Below, in pieces: positions 1 through 7,910 of a DNA stretch of 33,951 bases. Position 1 is the first letter of the stretch. Each line of letters begins with the position of its first letter. Origin of the DNA: an uncultured Treponema sp. GTDB lineage: Bacteria; Spirochaetota; Spirochaetia; Treponematales; Treponemataceae. The notes beneath the pieces were generated by a model. That model made no database searches and was not told where the DNA came from. It was given only the letters and a program-made list of their open reading frames with translations. The position numbers and the translations under genes are program-made. The DNA lies in assembly GCA_905372265.1 (NCBI GenBank), contig CAJPOL010000006.1, positions 1-33,951 of the forward strand, read 5' to 3'.

Positions 1-1
1 A

Positions 2-154
2 GCGCTGCTGACTAATTTTCATACCCCTGAATCAAGTCTCGTAATGCTGGTGTCTGCTTTTGCCGGAAGGGAGCGTATTTTGAATGCTTACCGTCATGCA
101 ATAGAAAAAAAGTACCGATTTTTTTCCTACGGGGACGCGATGCTGATTTTATAG
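2..154 (+). CDS. queA: 3' end of S-adenosylmethionine:tRNA ribosyltransferase-isomerase (partial)
   Basis: The 5' part lies outside the window, and the last 50 codons are read from base 2 to the TAG at 152-154. The translated tail contains LLTNFHTPESSLVMLVSAFA, then GRERILNAYRHA and RFFSYGDAMLIL, which is the conserved C-terminal end of QueA. QueA transfers and isomerises the ribosyl moiety of SAM onto 7-aminomethyl-7-deazaguanine in tRNA to make epoxyqueuosine, in the cytoplasm. The gene points toward the GH2 gene on the other strand and ends 62 bases before that gene's stop, so the two converge. Identification rests only on the C-terminus but the match is characteristic. Confidence 0.9.
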   Translation, partial: ALLTNFHTPESSLVMLVSAFAGRERILNAYRHAIEKKYRFFSYGDAMLIL

Positions 155-159
155 GAAGA

Positions 160-197
160 AACCGGCGGCGGGATACGCTTTTACTCCGCTGCCGGTT
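160..197. terminator. hairpin between convergent queA and GH2 genes
   Basis: Bases 160-171 (AACCGGCGGCGG) pair with 186-197 (CCGCTGCCGGTT): a 12-bp stem with one G-U pair and a 14-base loop. It lies between two convergent stop codons, where a shared terminator is expected. Neither strand has a convincing T-run after the stem, so the assignment as an intrinsic terminator is tentative. Confidence 0.45.
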
Positions 198-216
198 CCC
201 CTCATCACGCTAAAGG

Positions 217-2478
217 TTAGCGGATTTTAATAATGATTTCTTCACTTTGAAGCTGCTCTGCCTGAGCGGACAGCTTAACCGTTCCTGCTTTTCCGAGTGT
301 TTTTATCCAGAAGCCGCGGACGCCGCCGATCAATGCAAATGTCTGCGGCCCGATGATCTGTGCGGGGCCTTTGAGCCGTACCTGTACGATATCCGTAGTG
401 TAGGGCAATTCATTGCCTGCTTGATCAAGCAGCTGCACAACGCAGCGTACGGCATCGGGACTATCCGCATGCAGTTTTGTATCGTCAGCGGTGAGCGAAA
501 GCCGAGTCGGAATAGGATTATGTACAAAACGGCGGCTGATACGCTCTTTACCATCAATATAGCCGGTAAATACCGCATCATCCCAACTGCCGCCCCATAC
601 GCTGTAAAGGTTATCGATAATAACCGGCGGATGCGGCATACCGGGATAACGGTCTTGCGCCGGATAAAACAAACCTAAGTCTTGTCCGCCGATAACAACC
701 CGCACGGAATCGCAATTAGTGCAGATCATAAGCGGCGCAATGCCTCCGCGTGATCGTTCACCGACCGTGTAGCGGGTAAGCGGTTCAAGGAGCGGCTTCG
801 ATTCAGCTGACTGCTGGCTCATATAGATGTATGCCGCAAACTTAGGTATACGGAACATATCCATAATGCCGTGGTAGCAAATGCGGTCTCCTGAACCGAA
901 ATTGGAGTGCGTATTGTAATCAAAGGCGCACCATCCGATAGCGCCGCACTTATGCGGGTCAAGCGCGGCGGCATTCTGTACGGTTAGATGCCGCTTGGCA
1001 TGTTCGATGAGCCGTTCTTCCTGATCGAAACGCTTTGTCGGATAAATATGCCCGCAAAATTCGGTGATGATATACGGCACCAGATCGGGCCGTCCGGTTA
1101 CTTCCCGTTGATCCCGCAGCGCTTTTTGTTCACCGATACAAGCTCCGGTGGAACCGTAAATAAAATCGTTCATCGTATAAACGTCTTCAAAAAGTTCGCT
1201 TTTTTCGATGTAGCGGACGCCGCCCGTTTGTCTATTCGGATCAAGTTCCCGTGCAATAGCATTGGTACGCCGGTAAAAATCCGAGCAGTCCCCCGATTCA
1301 TTTATCCGCACTCCCCAAAGCACGATAGACGGATGGTTACGGTCGCGGATAATCATTTCCCGCACCTCTTGGCAGGTAACATCTTGCCATCCCGAATCTC
1401 CGATATGCTGCCATCCGGGAATTTCCTCGAACACCAGTAAACCTATTTCATCACAGCGGTCTAAAAAGTACGGTGATTGCGGATAATGGGAAGTCCGCAC
1501 AAGATTAAGTCCCAATTCATATTTTAAAATATCAGCATCACGCTGTTGAGCCCGTTTCGGCATGGCATAGCCGGCATACGGAAAGGCTTGATGCCGATTC
1601 AAGCCGCGTATGACAAGCCGTTTACCGTTTAAAAAGAACCCGTCCGGCGTAAATACTGCCGTGCGGAAGCCTACGCGGGCGGATACGGTATCGGTTATGC
1701 TCCCATTTTCTTGTAATGACACTTCGACGCGGTAGAGTTCCGGCTTTTCCAGTGTCCACAGTTTGATACCGGATAAGCGCTCTAATGTTATCGGCACAGT
1801 TACGGACGGAGCCGATAAAGTAACAGACTGCGATAATTCCGCATATTTTTTATTTTTTGAATCGAATACGGATACGCACACATCGGCCTGCTTTTGTTCC
1901 TGAGTACTGCAAGCAAGAGAGACTTCCACCAAAAGGCTTTTTTCTTTTTCCGAAATGCCGAGCGGCTGTGCATGGATCGATTCGATAAAACGCTGAGGAA
2001 CCGCACGCAGCTGCACTTCACGGTAAATGCCGCCGTACGTGAGATAATCGATTGCTCCGCCGAAAGGCGGAATATCGGGCCGTTCGGTAGAATCCACATA
2101 GACGGTCAGCAGGTTGTCTTCAGTATCGCCGTAGCATACATACTGCGTGATGTCAACCGAAAACGGGGTATAGCCCCCCTTATGCTCTCCTGCGGCCTGT
2201 CCATTGACAAAGACCTTTGCAAAGCACATCACTCCCTCAAAATCGATAAAAAGGCGCATTCCTTTTAAGCGCTCCGGTACGGAAAACGGTCTCCGGTAGC
2301 AGGATTGGATTTGATAGGTCTTTTCATCAAAATAATTATAGGGAACTTCTTTTACGGTATGCGGCAGCTGTACCGGCGTAAAATGTTCGGCGCCATAATC
2401 CATACGCAGATAGCGTTCATCAAAGTTATCCGCAAATTGCCAATTTTGCCAAAGCGGCATGAGCATTCTGGCCATCAT
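217..2478 (-). CDS. glycoside hydrolase family 2 (beta-galactosidase-like)
   Basis: This is a retaining exo-glycosidase of GH2, probably a beta-galactosidase or relative. The sugar-binding jelly-roll domain covers about residues 10-160, the immunoglobulin-like domain about 165-275 and the TIM barrel about 280-570. The barrel carries the acid/base in WGVRINES (E394) and the nucleophile in YIITEF (E473). A C-terminal stretch resembling DUF4982 plus a bacterial Ig-like domain follows. An upstream in-frame start at 2514 exists, but AGGAGG at 2480-2485 lies inside that extension, so translation must begin at the ATG pair 2478/2475, or possibly at 2466. With the 2478 start the protein has 753 residues. 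No signal peptide is obvious, so it is likely cytoplasmic. It appears to be transcribed alone from a promoter at 2563-2591. Substrate cannot be told from the sequence. Confidence 0.88.
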   Translation of the reverse strand: MMARMLMPLWQNWQFADNFDERYLRMDYGAEHFTPVQLPHTVKEVPYNYFDEKTYQIQSCYRRPFSVPERLKGMRLFIDFEGVMCFAKVFVNGQAAGEHKGGYTPFSVDITQYVCYGDTEDNLLTVYVDSTERPDIPPFGGAIDYLTYGGIYREVQLRAVPQRFIESIHAQPLGISEKEKSLLVEVSLACSTQEQKQADVCVSVFDSKNKKYAELSQSVTLSAPSVTVPITLERLSGIKLWTLEKPELYRVEVSLQENGSITDTVSARVGFRTAVFTPDGFFLNGKRLVIRGLNRHQAFPYAGYAMPKRAQQRDADILKYELGLNLVRTSHYPQSPYFLDRCDEIGLLVFEEIPGWQHIGDSGWQDVTCQEVREMIIRDRNHPSIVLWGVRINESGDCSDFYRRTNAIARELDPNRQTGGVRYIEKSELFEDVYTMNDFIYGSTGACIGEQKALRDQREVTGRPDLVPYIITEFCGHIYPTKRFDQEERLIEHAKRHLTVQNAAALDPHKCGAIGWCAFDYNTHSNFGSGDRICYHGIMDMFRIPKFAAYIYMSQQSAESKPLLEPLTRYTVGERSRGGIAPLMICTNCDSVRVVIGGQDLGLFYPAQDRYPGMPHPPVIIDNLYSVWGGSWDDAVFTGYIDGKERISRRFVHNPIPTRLSLTADDTKLHADSPDAVRCVVQLLDQAGNELPYTTDIVQVRLKGPAQIIGPQTFALIGGVRGFWIKTLGKAGTVKLSAQAEQLQSEEIIIKIR

Positions 2479-2562
2479 TCCTCCTATAAACACTTTTGCA
2501 AGATGTTTTATCAAAACAGGCGGCGTTACAAAAGCGGTCCGTTTTGATAGCCGGATTGCCGT

Positions 2563-2591
2563 AGTGTATCATTGAGTTATTGTATTATCAA
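2563..2591 (-). promoter_or_regulatory. candidate sigma-70 promoter for the GH2 gene
   Basis: On the minus strand TTGATA (2591-2586) and TACACT (2568-2563) are separated by exactly 17 bases. Transcription would start near 2556, giving a leader of about 78 bases with the AGGAGG site at its end. The rest of 2515-2730 shows no gene. Confidence 0.5.
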
Positions 2592-2717
2592 GCCTCCGCA
2601 TTGCATCACGTTAAATCTAACCGAAAAAGAAGCGGTGCATAAGGCTTTTAAAAAAGCAGACTTGACCGTTAAACCGCCGGTAGTAAAAGCCCTTCCAACT
2701 GTACACGACAGGATTTC

Positions 2718-2760
2718 CCCCAAAAAATAGCCTGTTCTGAAATTGAAGTTTCCGAACAGG
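2718..2760 (-). terminator. intrinsic terminator of the two-component/ABC operon
   Basis: Read on the minus strand, CCTGTTC (2760-2754) pairs with GAACAGG (2737-2731). An inner GAAA/TTTC stem follows after one mismatch, with a 6-base loop. The hairpin is followed by a six-T run at 2727-2722. It lies 15 bases past the stop codon of the last permease gene and closes the operon. Confidence 0.85.
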
Positions 2761-2774
2761 TTTAATAATTCAAC

Positions 2775-3512
2775 CTATAGTTGATTTGTATGTATAGCGG
2801 AAGTACATTTTTTGACACGTCCTGTGAGGATCAATACCGCAAGCGCTGCGCATACCAGTAGGACGCTGATATTGACTATCTTATCTCCGGCATTTGCTTC
2901 GTAATATCCTGAAAGTTTGAAAACCGCCGTAATGGGATATGCTGTGCTGAAGAATAGCCCTGCAAAAGAATATATTTCGGCAAATACAAGCGCAAGCCAA
3001 TAGCCTTTTTTCATACGCGCTACTAATGCTATCACCGGTAAAACAGCTAAAAATATACCGATTCCGTTTATAACATAGATATGGAAGGAGCTGAGTACAA
3101 GCTGAACGGATAGCGCGTTCAAGTGCAGGATTGCTTCAACAATAACGGTAACGGCAAACAGAAAAAGATAGATTAAAATACTGAATACCATTGTAACTAT
3201 CATTTTAGCGGCGGTCAGCGCGGCTTCGTCTATCGGAATAAGGCGCAGGGTTTTCAAGGTATCATCCTGTTCTTCCCTGCAAATCATATAGCTGCCCAAT
3301 AAGGCAATGACGGCCGGAAGTACAAAAAAAGTCGATAAGGACTGCGCCGAAGTCATAAACCAGCCCGCTCTATCTACATACCGCAACCCGTTAAACGCGA
3401 ATTGTCCCTGCATAAAGACGACAGCCGCAGCCATAACCGTTGCAAAAGCAGCTATCCAAATAATTTTGGAACGGCGGAGCTTTTTCCGTTCCGCCCACAG
3501 TAATTGTTTCAT
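2775..3512 (-). CDS. ABC-2 type permease, lantibiotic/bacitracin-resistance family (second permease)
   Basis: This integral membrane protein of 245 residues has about six hydrophobic segments. It starts with the short basic N-terminus MKQLLWAERKKLRRSK that is usual for the MutE/MutG/CprB-like permeases of peptide-antibiotic exporters. Together with the permease at 3523-4254 it would form the membrane channel powered by the ATPase at 4247-5170, exporting or displacing a toxic peptide at the cytoplasmic membrane. A GAGG motif lies about 8 bases ahead of the ATG. The gap to the upstream permease gene is 10 bases, so the genes are co-transcribed, and a strong terminator follows. Family membership is judged from topology, N-terminus and gene order. 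The peptide substrate is unknown. Confidence 0.8.
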   Translation of the reverse strand: MKQLLWAERKKLRRSKIIWIAAFATVMAAAVVFMQGQFAFNGLRYVDRAGWFMTSAQSLSTFFVLPAVIALLGSYMICREEQDDTLKTLRLIPIDEAALTAAKMIVTMVFSILIYLFLFAVTVIVEAILHLNALSVQLVLSSFHIYVINGIGIFLAVLPVIALVARMKKGYWLALVFAEIYSFAGLFFSTAYPITAVFKLSGYYEANAGDKIVNISVLLVCAALAVLILTGRVKKCTSAIHTNQL

Positions 3513-3522
3513 ATCATCTGCC

Positions 3523-4254
3523 TCACTTTGTTTTTCCTAAAGCCGATACGGCAACAAGCGCAGCGCTCATACTCCAGATGCCGATACAGAGAAAGGCTGC
3601 CGGAATATTGAGCGCTTGTTTCATAACTGCTCCGGGGATATCCCGCATAATAACCGCCGTCGAAGCGGATAGCGGGTGTAGGTACATATTGACCGTAATC
3701 AAAATAAATCCGAAAAAGGTGTACACCAGTGTTACGCATACGGGGAGAATGTAACCTTTTACGGCAGCCGCAACCGCTAAAACCGGCATTACCGAAAAAG
3801 CGGTAAGAACGGCAATTTCCATGCATTTTCGTAATAGATAGGCGATACTGCGCCAATCAAAGCTAATCTGTCCGTGAAGCAAGCCGAAAAAAATTGATGC
3901 GGCGGCTGTAAGCAGCATAAAGCATACGGAATAGATCAGTACGATAATGAATTTACTGAAAAAATATCCCGCTTTGCCGACCGGTACTATCCTGAGCTGT
4001 TTGAGCATATCGTTTTGATGTTCATCATACATCAGCATAGTAGAAATCACTCCCAGTACGACCGGAAGGATAATCCACGGCGTATAGCTGAGCGCGCTCC
4101 ATTTATAGAATTGTATGGCTTCAATGCCTGTCTTTCCATCGTGTCTCACGTAAAAAATTGCAATGAACGGCATAAAAAGAGCCGGCAGAAGCATAAGCAG
4201 AATGAATTTTCTGCGGCGCAGTTTCAGAAACTCCGTTTGTATCAGATTAAGCAA
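3523..4254 (-). CDS. ABC-2 type permease, lantibiotic/bacitracin-resistance family (first permease)
   Basis: This 243-residue membrane protein has about six transmembrane segments. Its N-terminus, MLNLIQTEFLKLRRRKF, is the typical start of the MutE/EpiE/BcrB-like permease group. The start codon is TTG at 4254-4252, preceded by the GGAGG of GGAGGAGAAGG, and it overlaps the 3' end of the ATPase gene by 8 bases, which implies translational coupling. It is distantly similar in design to the next permease but not a close copy, so the transporter probably works as a heterodimer. The role in antimicrobial-peptide export or immunity is inferred from the operon, which also encodes its own sensor and regulator. 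Confidence 0.8.
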   Translation of the reverse strand: MLNLIQTEFLKLRRRKFILLMLLPALFMPFIAIFYVRHDGKTGIEAIQFYKWSALSYTPWIILPVVLGVISTMLMYDEHQNDMLKQLRIVPVGKAGYFFSKFIIVLIYSVCFMLLTAAASIFFGLLHGQISFDWRSIAYLLRKCMEIAVLTAFSVMPVLAVAAAVKGYILPVCVTLVYTFFGFILITVNMYLHPLSASTAVIMRDIPGAVMKQALNIPAAFLCIGIWSMSAALVAVSALGKTK

Positions 4255-5170
4255 TGCCTTCTCCTCCGGTAATCTTTTTAAAATAGTCTTCCAATGTGTC
4301 GTTGCACAATTGGAAACCGCTAACGGCTATATCCTGTACCATGAGCGCTTTATTGATAGCTGCCATATCCGCCTCCGTTTCATAGATCCGTAAGGCATTG
4401 CCGTCTTGTACGGAATATTCCGTAATTCCAAACTGCCGTTCCAAAACAACAGCGGCTTTCGGAATGTCGGAAACGTGCAAAAGCGCATATTTGCGGTTCT
4501 TCTTTTCCAGCTCAAGCATACTGTTCTCTTCCAATAAAATACCGCGGTCAATGATGCCGATATCATCGGCAAGCACTGCAATTTCAGAGAGAATATGACT
4601 GGAAATCAGAATGGTCTTTCCGCATTCGGCGCTCAAATGCTTTATAAAATTTCTTACTTCGGCAATGCCGATGGGGTCAAGACCGTTTGTAGGTTCGTCC
4701 AAAATCAGCAGCTCCGGATCATGCAGAATAGCATTTGCAATCCCCAGCCGTTGTTTCATCCCAAGGGAATATTTACTGTATAGCTTTTTGTCCTTGTACG
4801 GCAGCCCTACCACGCTCAAAGCCTTTTTTACCGCTTCCGGAGCGGCGGTCCCGCGCAGTTTTGCAAAAATTTCAAGGTTTTCCGTTCCCGTCAAGTTCGG
4901 ATAAAACCCCGGCGTTTCAATAATAGCGCCAATCCGCGGATAGAGCTTTTTTTCCTGTCCTTTTATATGTTGGCCGAATATATCCACCTCTCCGGACGTA
5001 ATAGGGGTTAAGCCTAAAATCATTTTCATAATGGTCGTTTTACCCGCCCCATTACGTCCCAGCAGTCCGTATATCCGTCCTTTCTTTACATGGAGAGTAA
5101 CGCCGTCAACAACCGTTTGCCCGCCGTACATTTTTGTAAGATTGTTCGTTTCAATGATGTAGTTATTCAT
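4247..5170 (-). CDS. ABC transporter ATP-binding protein, antimicrobial-peptide resistance type
   Basis: This is the cytoplasmic ATPase of the exporter, 307 residues. Walker A is GRNGAGKT (residues 38-45), the signature is the degenerate YSLGMKQR (about 134-141), Walker B with catalytic glutamate is LLILDEPTNGLD (E159), and the H-loop is ISSHIL. About 90 residues after the ATPase core form the C-terminal extension common to the BcrA/NisF group. An in-frame start at 5212 exists but GGGAGG followed by 7 bases fixes the ATG at 5170. It lies 76 bases after the histidine kinase gene. That gap contains a possible promoter and response-regulator site (5203-5249), so the transporter genes can be induced separately from the sensor genes. 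RR-HK-ATPase-permease-permease order resembles CprRK/CprABC-type systems of Firmicutes. Confidence 0.9.
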   Translation of the reverse strand: MNNYIIETNNLTKMYGGQTVVDGVTLHVKKGRIYGLLGRNGAGKTTIMKMILGLTPITSGEVDIFGQHIKGQEKKLYPRIGAIIETPGFYPNLTGTENLEIFAKLRGTAAPEAVKKALSVVGLPYKDKKLYSKYSLGMKQRLGIANAILHDPELLILDEPTNGLDPIGIAEVRNFIKHLSAECGKTILISSHILSEIAVLADDIGIIDRGILLEENSMLELEKKNRKYALLHVSDIPKAAVVLERQFGITEYSVQDGNALRIYETEADMAAINKALMVQDIAVSGFQLCNDTLEDYFKKITGGEGIA

Positions 5171-5202
5171 GTTCAAGCCTCCCATTCCGTAATGGCTAAG
5201 GC

Positions 5203-5249
5203 ATTGTATCATACCAACCTTGCTAAAACCTTGCCGTTAGTGCACGTTA
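5203..5249 (-). promoter_or_regulatory. candidate inducible promoter with direct repeats for the ABC genes
   Basis: On the minus strand two TAACG pentamers (5249-5245 and 5239-5235) repeat with a 10-base period, the geometry OmpR-family regulators bind. They overlap where a -35 box would lie relative to an extended -10, TGG-TATGAT (5216-5208). A second overlapping extended -10, TGA-TACAAT, ends at 5203. No good -35 is present, as expected for an activator-dependent promoter. The site overlaps the histidine kinase stop codon. Confidence 0.45.
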
Positions 5250-6170
5250 CGGGATTTTGGGAAGCTGAACGGTAAAAGCGGTTTCCGCTTCGGGAATACT
5301 GCTGACGGTAATTGTTCCCTTATGAGCTTCAACAAGTTCTTTTGTTATAGCTAATCCCAATCCGCTTCCTTTTACAGTCCGAGACCGATCGCACCGGTAC
5401 ATTCTTTCAAAAATATGTAAAAGATCATCAGGAGGTATGCCTTTCCCGTTATCGGTTATTACCATTTTCGCATAGTGAGCATCTTCCGATATCCGCAGCG
5501 TCATACGATCTCCCCCGCTATGAGTAATGATGTTTTGCAGTAGGTTATTCAGAATACGGGTATATGCGGTTGCATCTATCCGCATGAGATACTCTGTTTC
5601 GGGAATTTCAAATTCAAACGCAATCCGGCTGTTTTCTAAAGCAGGAATCCAGTCTGCTGCAATGACGCGGGATAATTCGTTTACATCAAGCAGCTCAAAA
5701 TGGAAAACCTGTTCGCCTGAAGCCAATGTAACCCATTCAAAAAGTTCTGCTACAAAATGCTTTAAATGCTGCGTTTTTTCATACGCAACATGGATATATT
5801 CGTCTTTTTCATTCCCCGTAACTATTCTATATTCGATTGCTTCCAAATATCCGATTAAAGACGCAAGCGGTGTTTTTACATCATGGGAAAGGCTCCTCAT
5901 CAGTCTTTTGTACGCATGTTCGGACTGTTTTTGCCGAATACGCTGTTTTTGGCTGCCTACTACAATTTCGTTAATATCATAGCAGATTTGTTTTGTCATA
6001 TCGTTCTCTGTTGTTAAAATACGCCGGTTAAGATTTCCCTTTTTTATATCCTCTAAAACCTCTTGTATACATGAAAGTTGCGCATGAACGCGCCGCAGTA
6101 TGGAAAGTAAGTATATTATAACCGCAAAAGCAAGTATTACACTTGCGAGAAGATACGCATTTATATCCAT
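5247..6170 (-). CDS. sensor histidine kinase of the peptide-response operon
   Basis: This is a membrane-bound kinase of 307 residues with one clear N-terminal transmembrane helix (about residues 5-26) and almost no extracellular sensor domain. A HAMP-like linker follows, then the H box SLSHDVKTPLASL with H96, N box NNLLQNIITHS, G1 box DNGKGIP and G2 box GSGLGLAI. The minimal input domain suggests it senses through the membrane or through the partner transporter rather than by a large ligand domain. I chose the ATG at 6170 because it lies one base after the regulator's TAG (TAGCATG), giving tight coupling. A GTG at 6203 has no ribosome-binding site and would overlap the regulator. It should phosphorylate the adjacent response regulator. 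Confidence 0.9.
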   Translation of the reverse strand: MDINAYLLASVILAFAVIIYLLSILRRVHAQLSCIQEVLEDIKKGNLNRRILTTENDMTKQICYDINEIVVGSQKQRIRQKQSEHAYKRLMRSLSHDVKTPLASLIGYLEAIEYRIVTGNEKDEYIHVAYEKTQHLKHFVAELFEWVTLASGEQVFHFELLDVNELSRVIAADWIPALENSRIAFEFEIPETEYLMRIDATAYTRILNNLLQNIITHSGGDRMTLRISEDAHYAKMVITDNGKGIPPDDLLHIFERMYRCDRSRTVKGSGLGLAITKELVEAHKGTITVSSIPEAETAFTVQLPKIP

Positions 6171-6171
6171 G

Positions 6172-6870
6172 CTATGCGTCTTTATTAAAACGGTAGCCGA
6201 CACCGCGGACAGTTAAAATATAAAAAGGATTGGCGGGATCAATTTCAATCTTTTTCCGCAATTTGCTGATAAACGGCATCAGATTGCTGTCATCAAAAGC
6301 ATAAGATTCTTCCCACACGTGCGCATACAGCTGCTTTTTGGTAAAAACACGTCCTTTATTATCAGCAAGAAAGGATAACAAATTGAATTCCTTGCTTGTC
6401 AGTAAGACGGGAACATCGCGGATACAGACAGTGCGGTTTATCTTGTCAATGACCATATTTTTTAACCGTATACATTTTTCTTCCCTATAAGAGCTGTTTA
6501 AAGCGGTATAACGGCGGATAAGGGCAGTAATACGAGCCATAAGTTCATTAATACCGAACGGCTTTGTCAGATAATCGTCGGCTCCCAGCCGCAACCCCGA
6601 AACTTTATTGCCCTCGCTGCTTTTCGCCGTAAGCATAAGAATAGGGATGTTACTTACTTCTCTGATTTTTTTTAGAACGTGAAAACCGTCTATATCAGGC
6701 AGCATTACATCCAAGATGATAAGCGCGCAGGTTTCTTTGTTTTCTTCAGCGTATTGTAACCCCTCTCTGCCGCTATGCGCAGTAAGAGCGGATAACTGTT
6801 CCCGCTCAATACATTTTTTCATAAGAGCGCACAGCTCTTTATCATCATCGACAATCAAAACACGCTTCAT
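6172..6870 (-). CDS. OmpR/PhoB-family response regulator
   Basis: This cytoplasmic transcription factor of 232 residues has a receiver domain with acidic pocket D8-D10, phosphoacceptor D54 (IILDVMLP), T81 and K103 (LTKPF). A winged-helix DNA-binding domain follows, with the characteristic end YILTVRGVGYRF. The start is the ATG at 6870, set by AAAGGAG with a 5-base spacer; an upstream in-frame ATG at 6888 is ignored. It is the first gene of a five-gene minus-strand operon and is coupled to the kinase gene. A perfect 17-bp palindrome lies 28 bases upstream of the start. The direct repeats before the ATPase gene (5235-5249) are its best predicted target. Confidence 0.92.
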   Translation of the reverse strand: MKRVLIVDDDKELCALMKKCIEREQLSALTAHSGREGLQYAEENKETCALIILDVMLPDIDGFHVLKKIREVSNIPILMLTAKSSEGNKVSGLRLGADDYLTKPFGINELMARITALIRRYTALNSSYREEKCIRLKNMVIDKINRTVCIRDVPVLLTSKEFNLLSFLADNKGRVFTKKQLYAHVWEESYAFDDSNLMPFISKLRKKIEIDPANPFYILTVRGVGYRFNKDA

Positions 6871-6897
6871 CGCAGCTCCTTTCATCAATTATACTTT

Positions 6898-6914
6898 TAT
6901 ACTTTGAAAGTATA
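6898..6914. promoter_or_regulatory. 17-bp perfect palindrome in the operon promoter region
   Basis: TATACTTTGAAAGTATA is symmetric around its central base and lies 28-44 bases upstream of the response-regulator ATG. AT-rich -10-like hexamers (TATACT, TATAAA, TATAAT) overlap or adjoin it. No clear -35 could be placed. It may be an operator or just a promoter-region symmetry. Confidence 0.45.
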
Positions 6915-7289
6915 TCCTGAAAGCCGGACAATAGTAAGGCGGGGGAAGCCTCCCCCTACGCTCCATAAAAGTCCGTTGCTGCTGCAATTATGCGCAAGGA
7001 TTTTCGGTTACCCTCAAATCTTGCTGCTCCTTATACCGGCAACGTACTTGTTATTCCGCTACCCTCTCGTCAATTTGTAATTGATAATGTTTAATGGGTA
7101 ATTATACCGATAAGGTATTCATTGCTGAAGCTTTGCGGTCTCTGCGAGATGATATGTTTTTAATTACCGGGAAAAATGAGGTACTCTTATCCGACGGGAT
7201 AAGGGGGCAGGCAGCAGGTTGACGCAAAACGTGAGGAAATCTTGAATAAAGAGAAACCTCGCTGCCGGACAGTTTTTTATAGAAACCCT
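6915..7289. other. non-genic stretch with coding-like debris
   Basis: No supported gene is present. GGGGGA-AGCC-TCCCCC forms a perfect hairpin at 6941-6956. On the plus strand two short frames overlap at TAATG: 6990-7094 (34 codons) and 7094-7222 (42 codons, containing KVFIAEALRSLRDDMFLITG). A third frame, read from 7219 in another phase, continues with DAKREEILNKEK. All look protein-like but lack ribosome-binding sites and known motifs. A decayed gene broken by frameshifts is one reading. Confidence 0.35.
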
Positions 7290-7904
7290 CTAATAGGTTT
7301 CTTCCATCTGCATAAATTCAGCACGGACTTTTTCCAGTCTGTCCAGCTCGCGGGTAATGGTGCGTTCATAGTCGAGCTTCTTTTGCGCAATGCGTACCCG
7401 CTCATCCTCCCAGTACTGCAAGTCAGTTAAAAAAAGAAACTGAAATTTACGCACATTTGCCTTTTCCGCCCATACAGTCGCCTCTTTCCAATAAAACAAT
7501 GCGGTTTTGTAATACTCTTCCGCTATTGTCAAACTTTCGATATTTTGCTCCTTCCACGGAGCGTTGTAAAAGTATGCTGTCTGTTTATCATACTTCATTC
7601 CAAGCCGGAGATGCTGCTCGGTCATTTTTATATTTAAATGCATCATAAAAAGGTAGCGGTATTTCTCCCAGTCCGTCTTATTGGTAATTTTTCCGAGCGC
7701 ATAGAGCGGATTGCAAAAGTCGGCATTAATCGCTTTCTCCAGCCAATAGATGTTCTCAATTATCTCATCGGGATACTGTTGATAATGGATATGATAGAGT
7801 TTATAATACTGCTCTTTGTATTTAACAAAATAGGCGGGAAGACGTACCGCTCCCGTATATGAGAAAAATAAAACAGCGCTTATACAGCAAAAAAGCCTTT
7901 TCAT
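7290..7904 (-). CDS. small secreted protein of unknown function
   Basis: I do not recognise a family for this 204-residue protein. The N-terminus MKRLFCCISAVLFFSYTGA is basic then hydrophobic, like a signal peptide, so the protein is probably periplasmic or anchored. The mature part is rich in Tyr, Trp, Lys and Glu and mostly helical, with repeated helix-turn segments (for example ESLTIAEEYYKTALFYWKEA) that resemble TPR-like packing. The C-terminal 50 residues are strongly charged and could form a coiled coil. The gene begins 6 bases after the thymidylate kinase stop, so the two are co-transcribed. That position gives no clear clue to function. Confidence 0.65.
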   Translation of the reverse strand: MKRLFCCISAVLFFSYTGAVRLPAYFVKYKEQYYKLYHIHYQQYPDEIIENIYWLEKAINADFCNPLYALGKITNKTDWEKYRYLFMMHLNIKMTEQHLRLGMKYDKQTAYFYNAPWKEQNIESLTIAEEYYKTALFYWKEATVWAEKANVRKFQFLFLTDLQYWEDERVRIAQKKLDYERTITRELDRLEKVRAEFMQMEETY

Positions 7905-7910
7905 CCCTTA

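Noticed and set aside
2515..2562. GH2 start at 2514
   Set aside because: The AGGAGG site lies downstream of that ATG, inside the putative extension.
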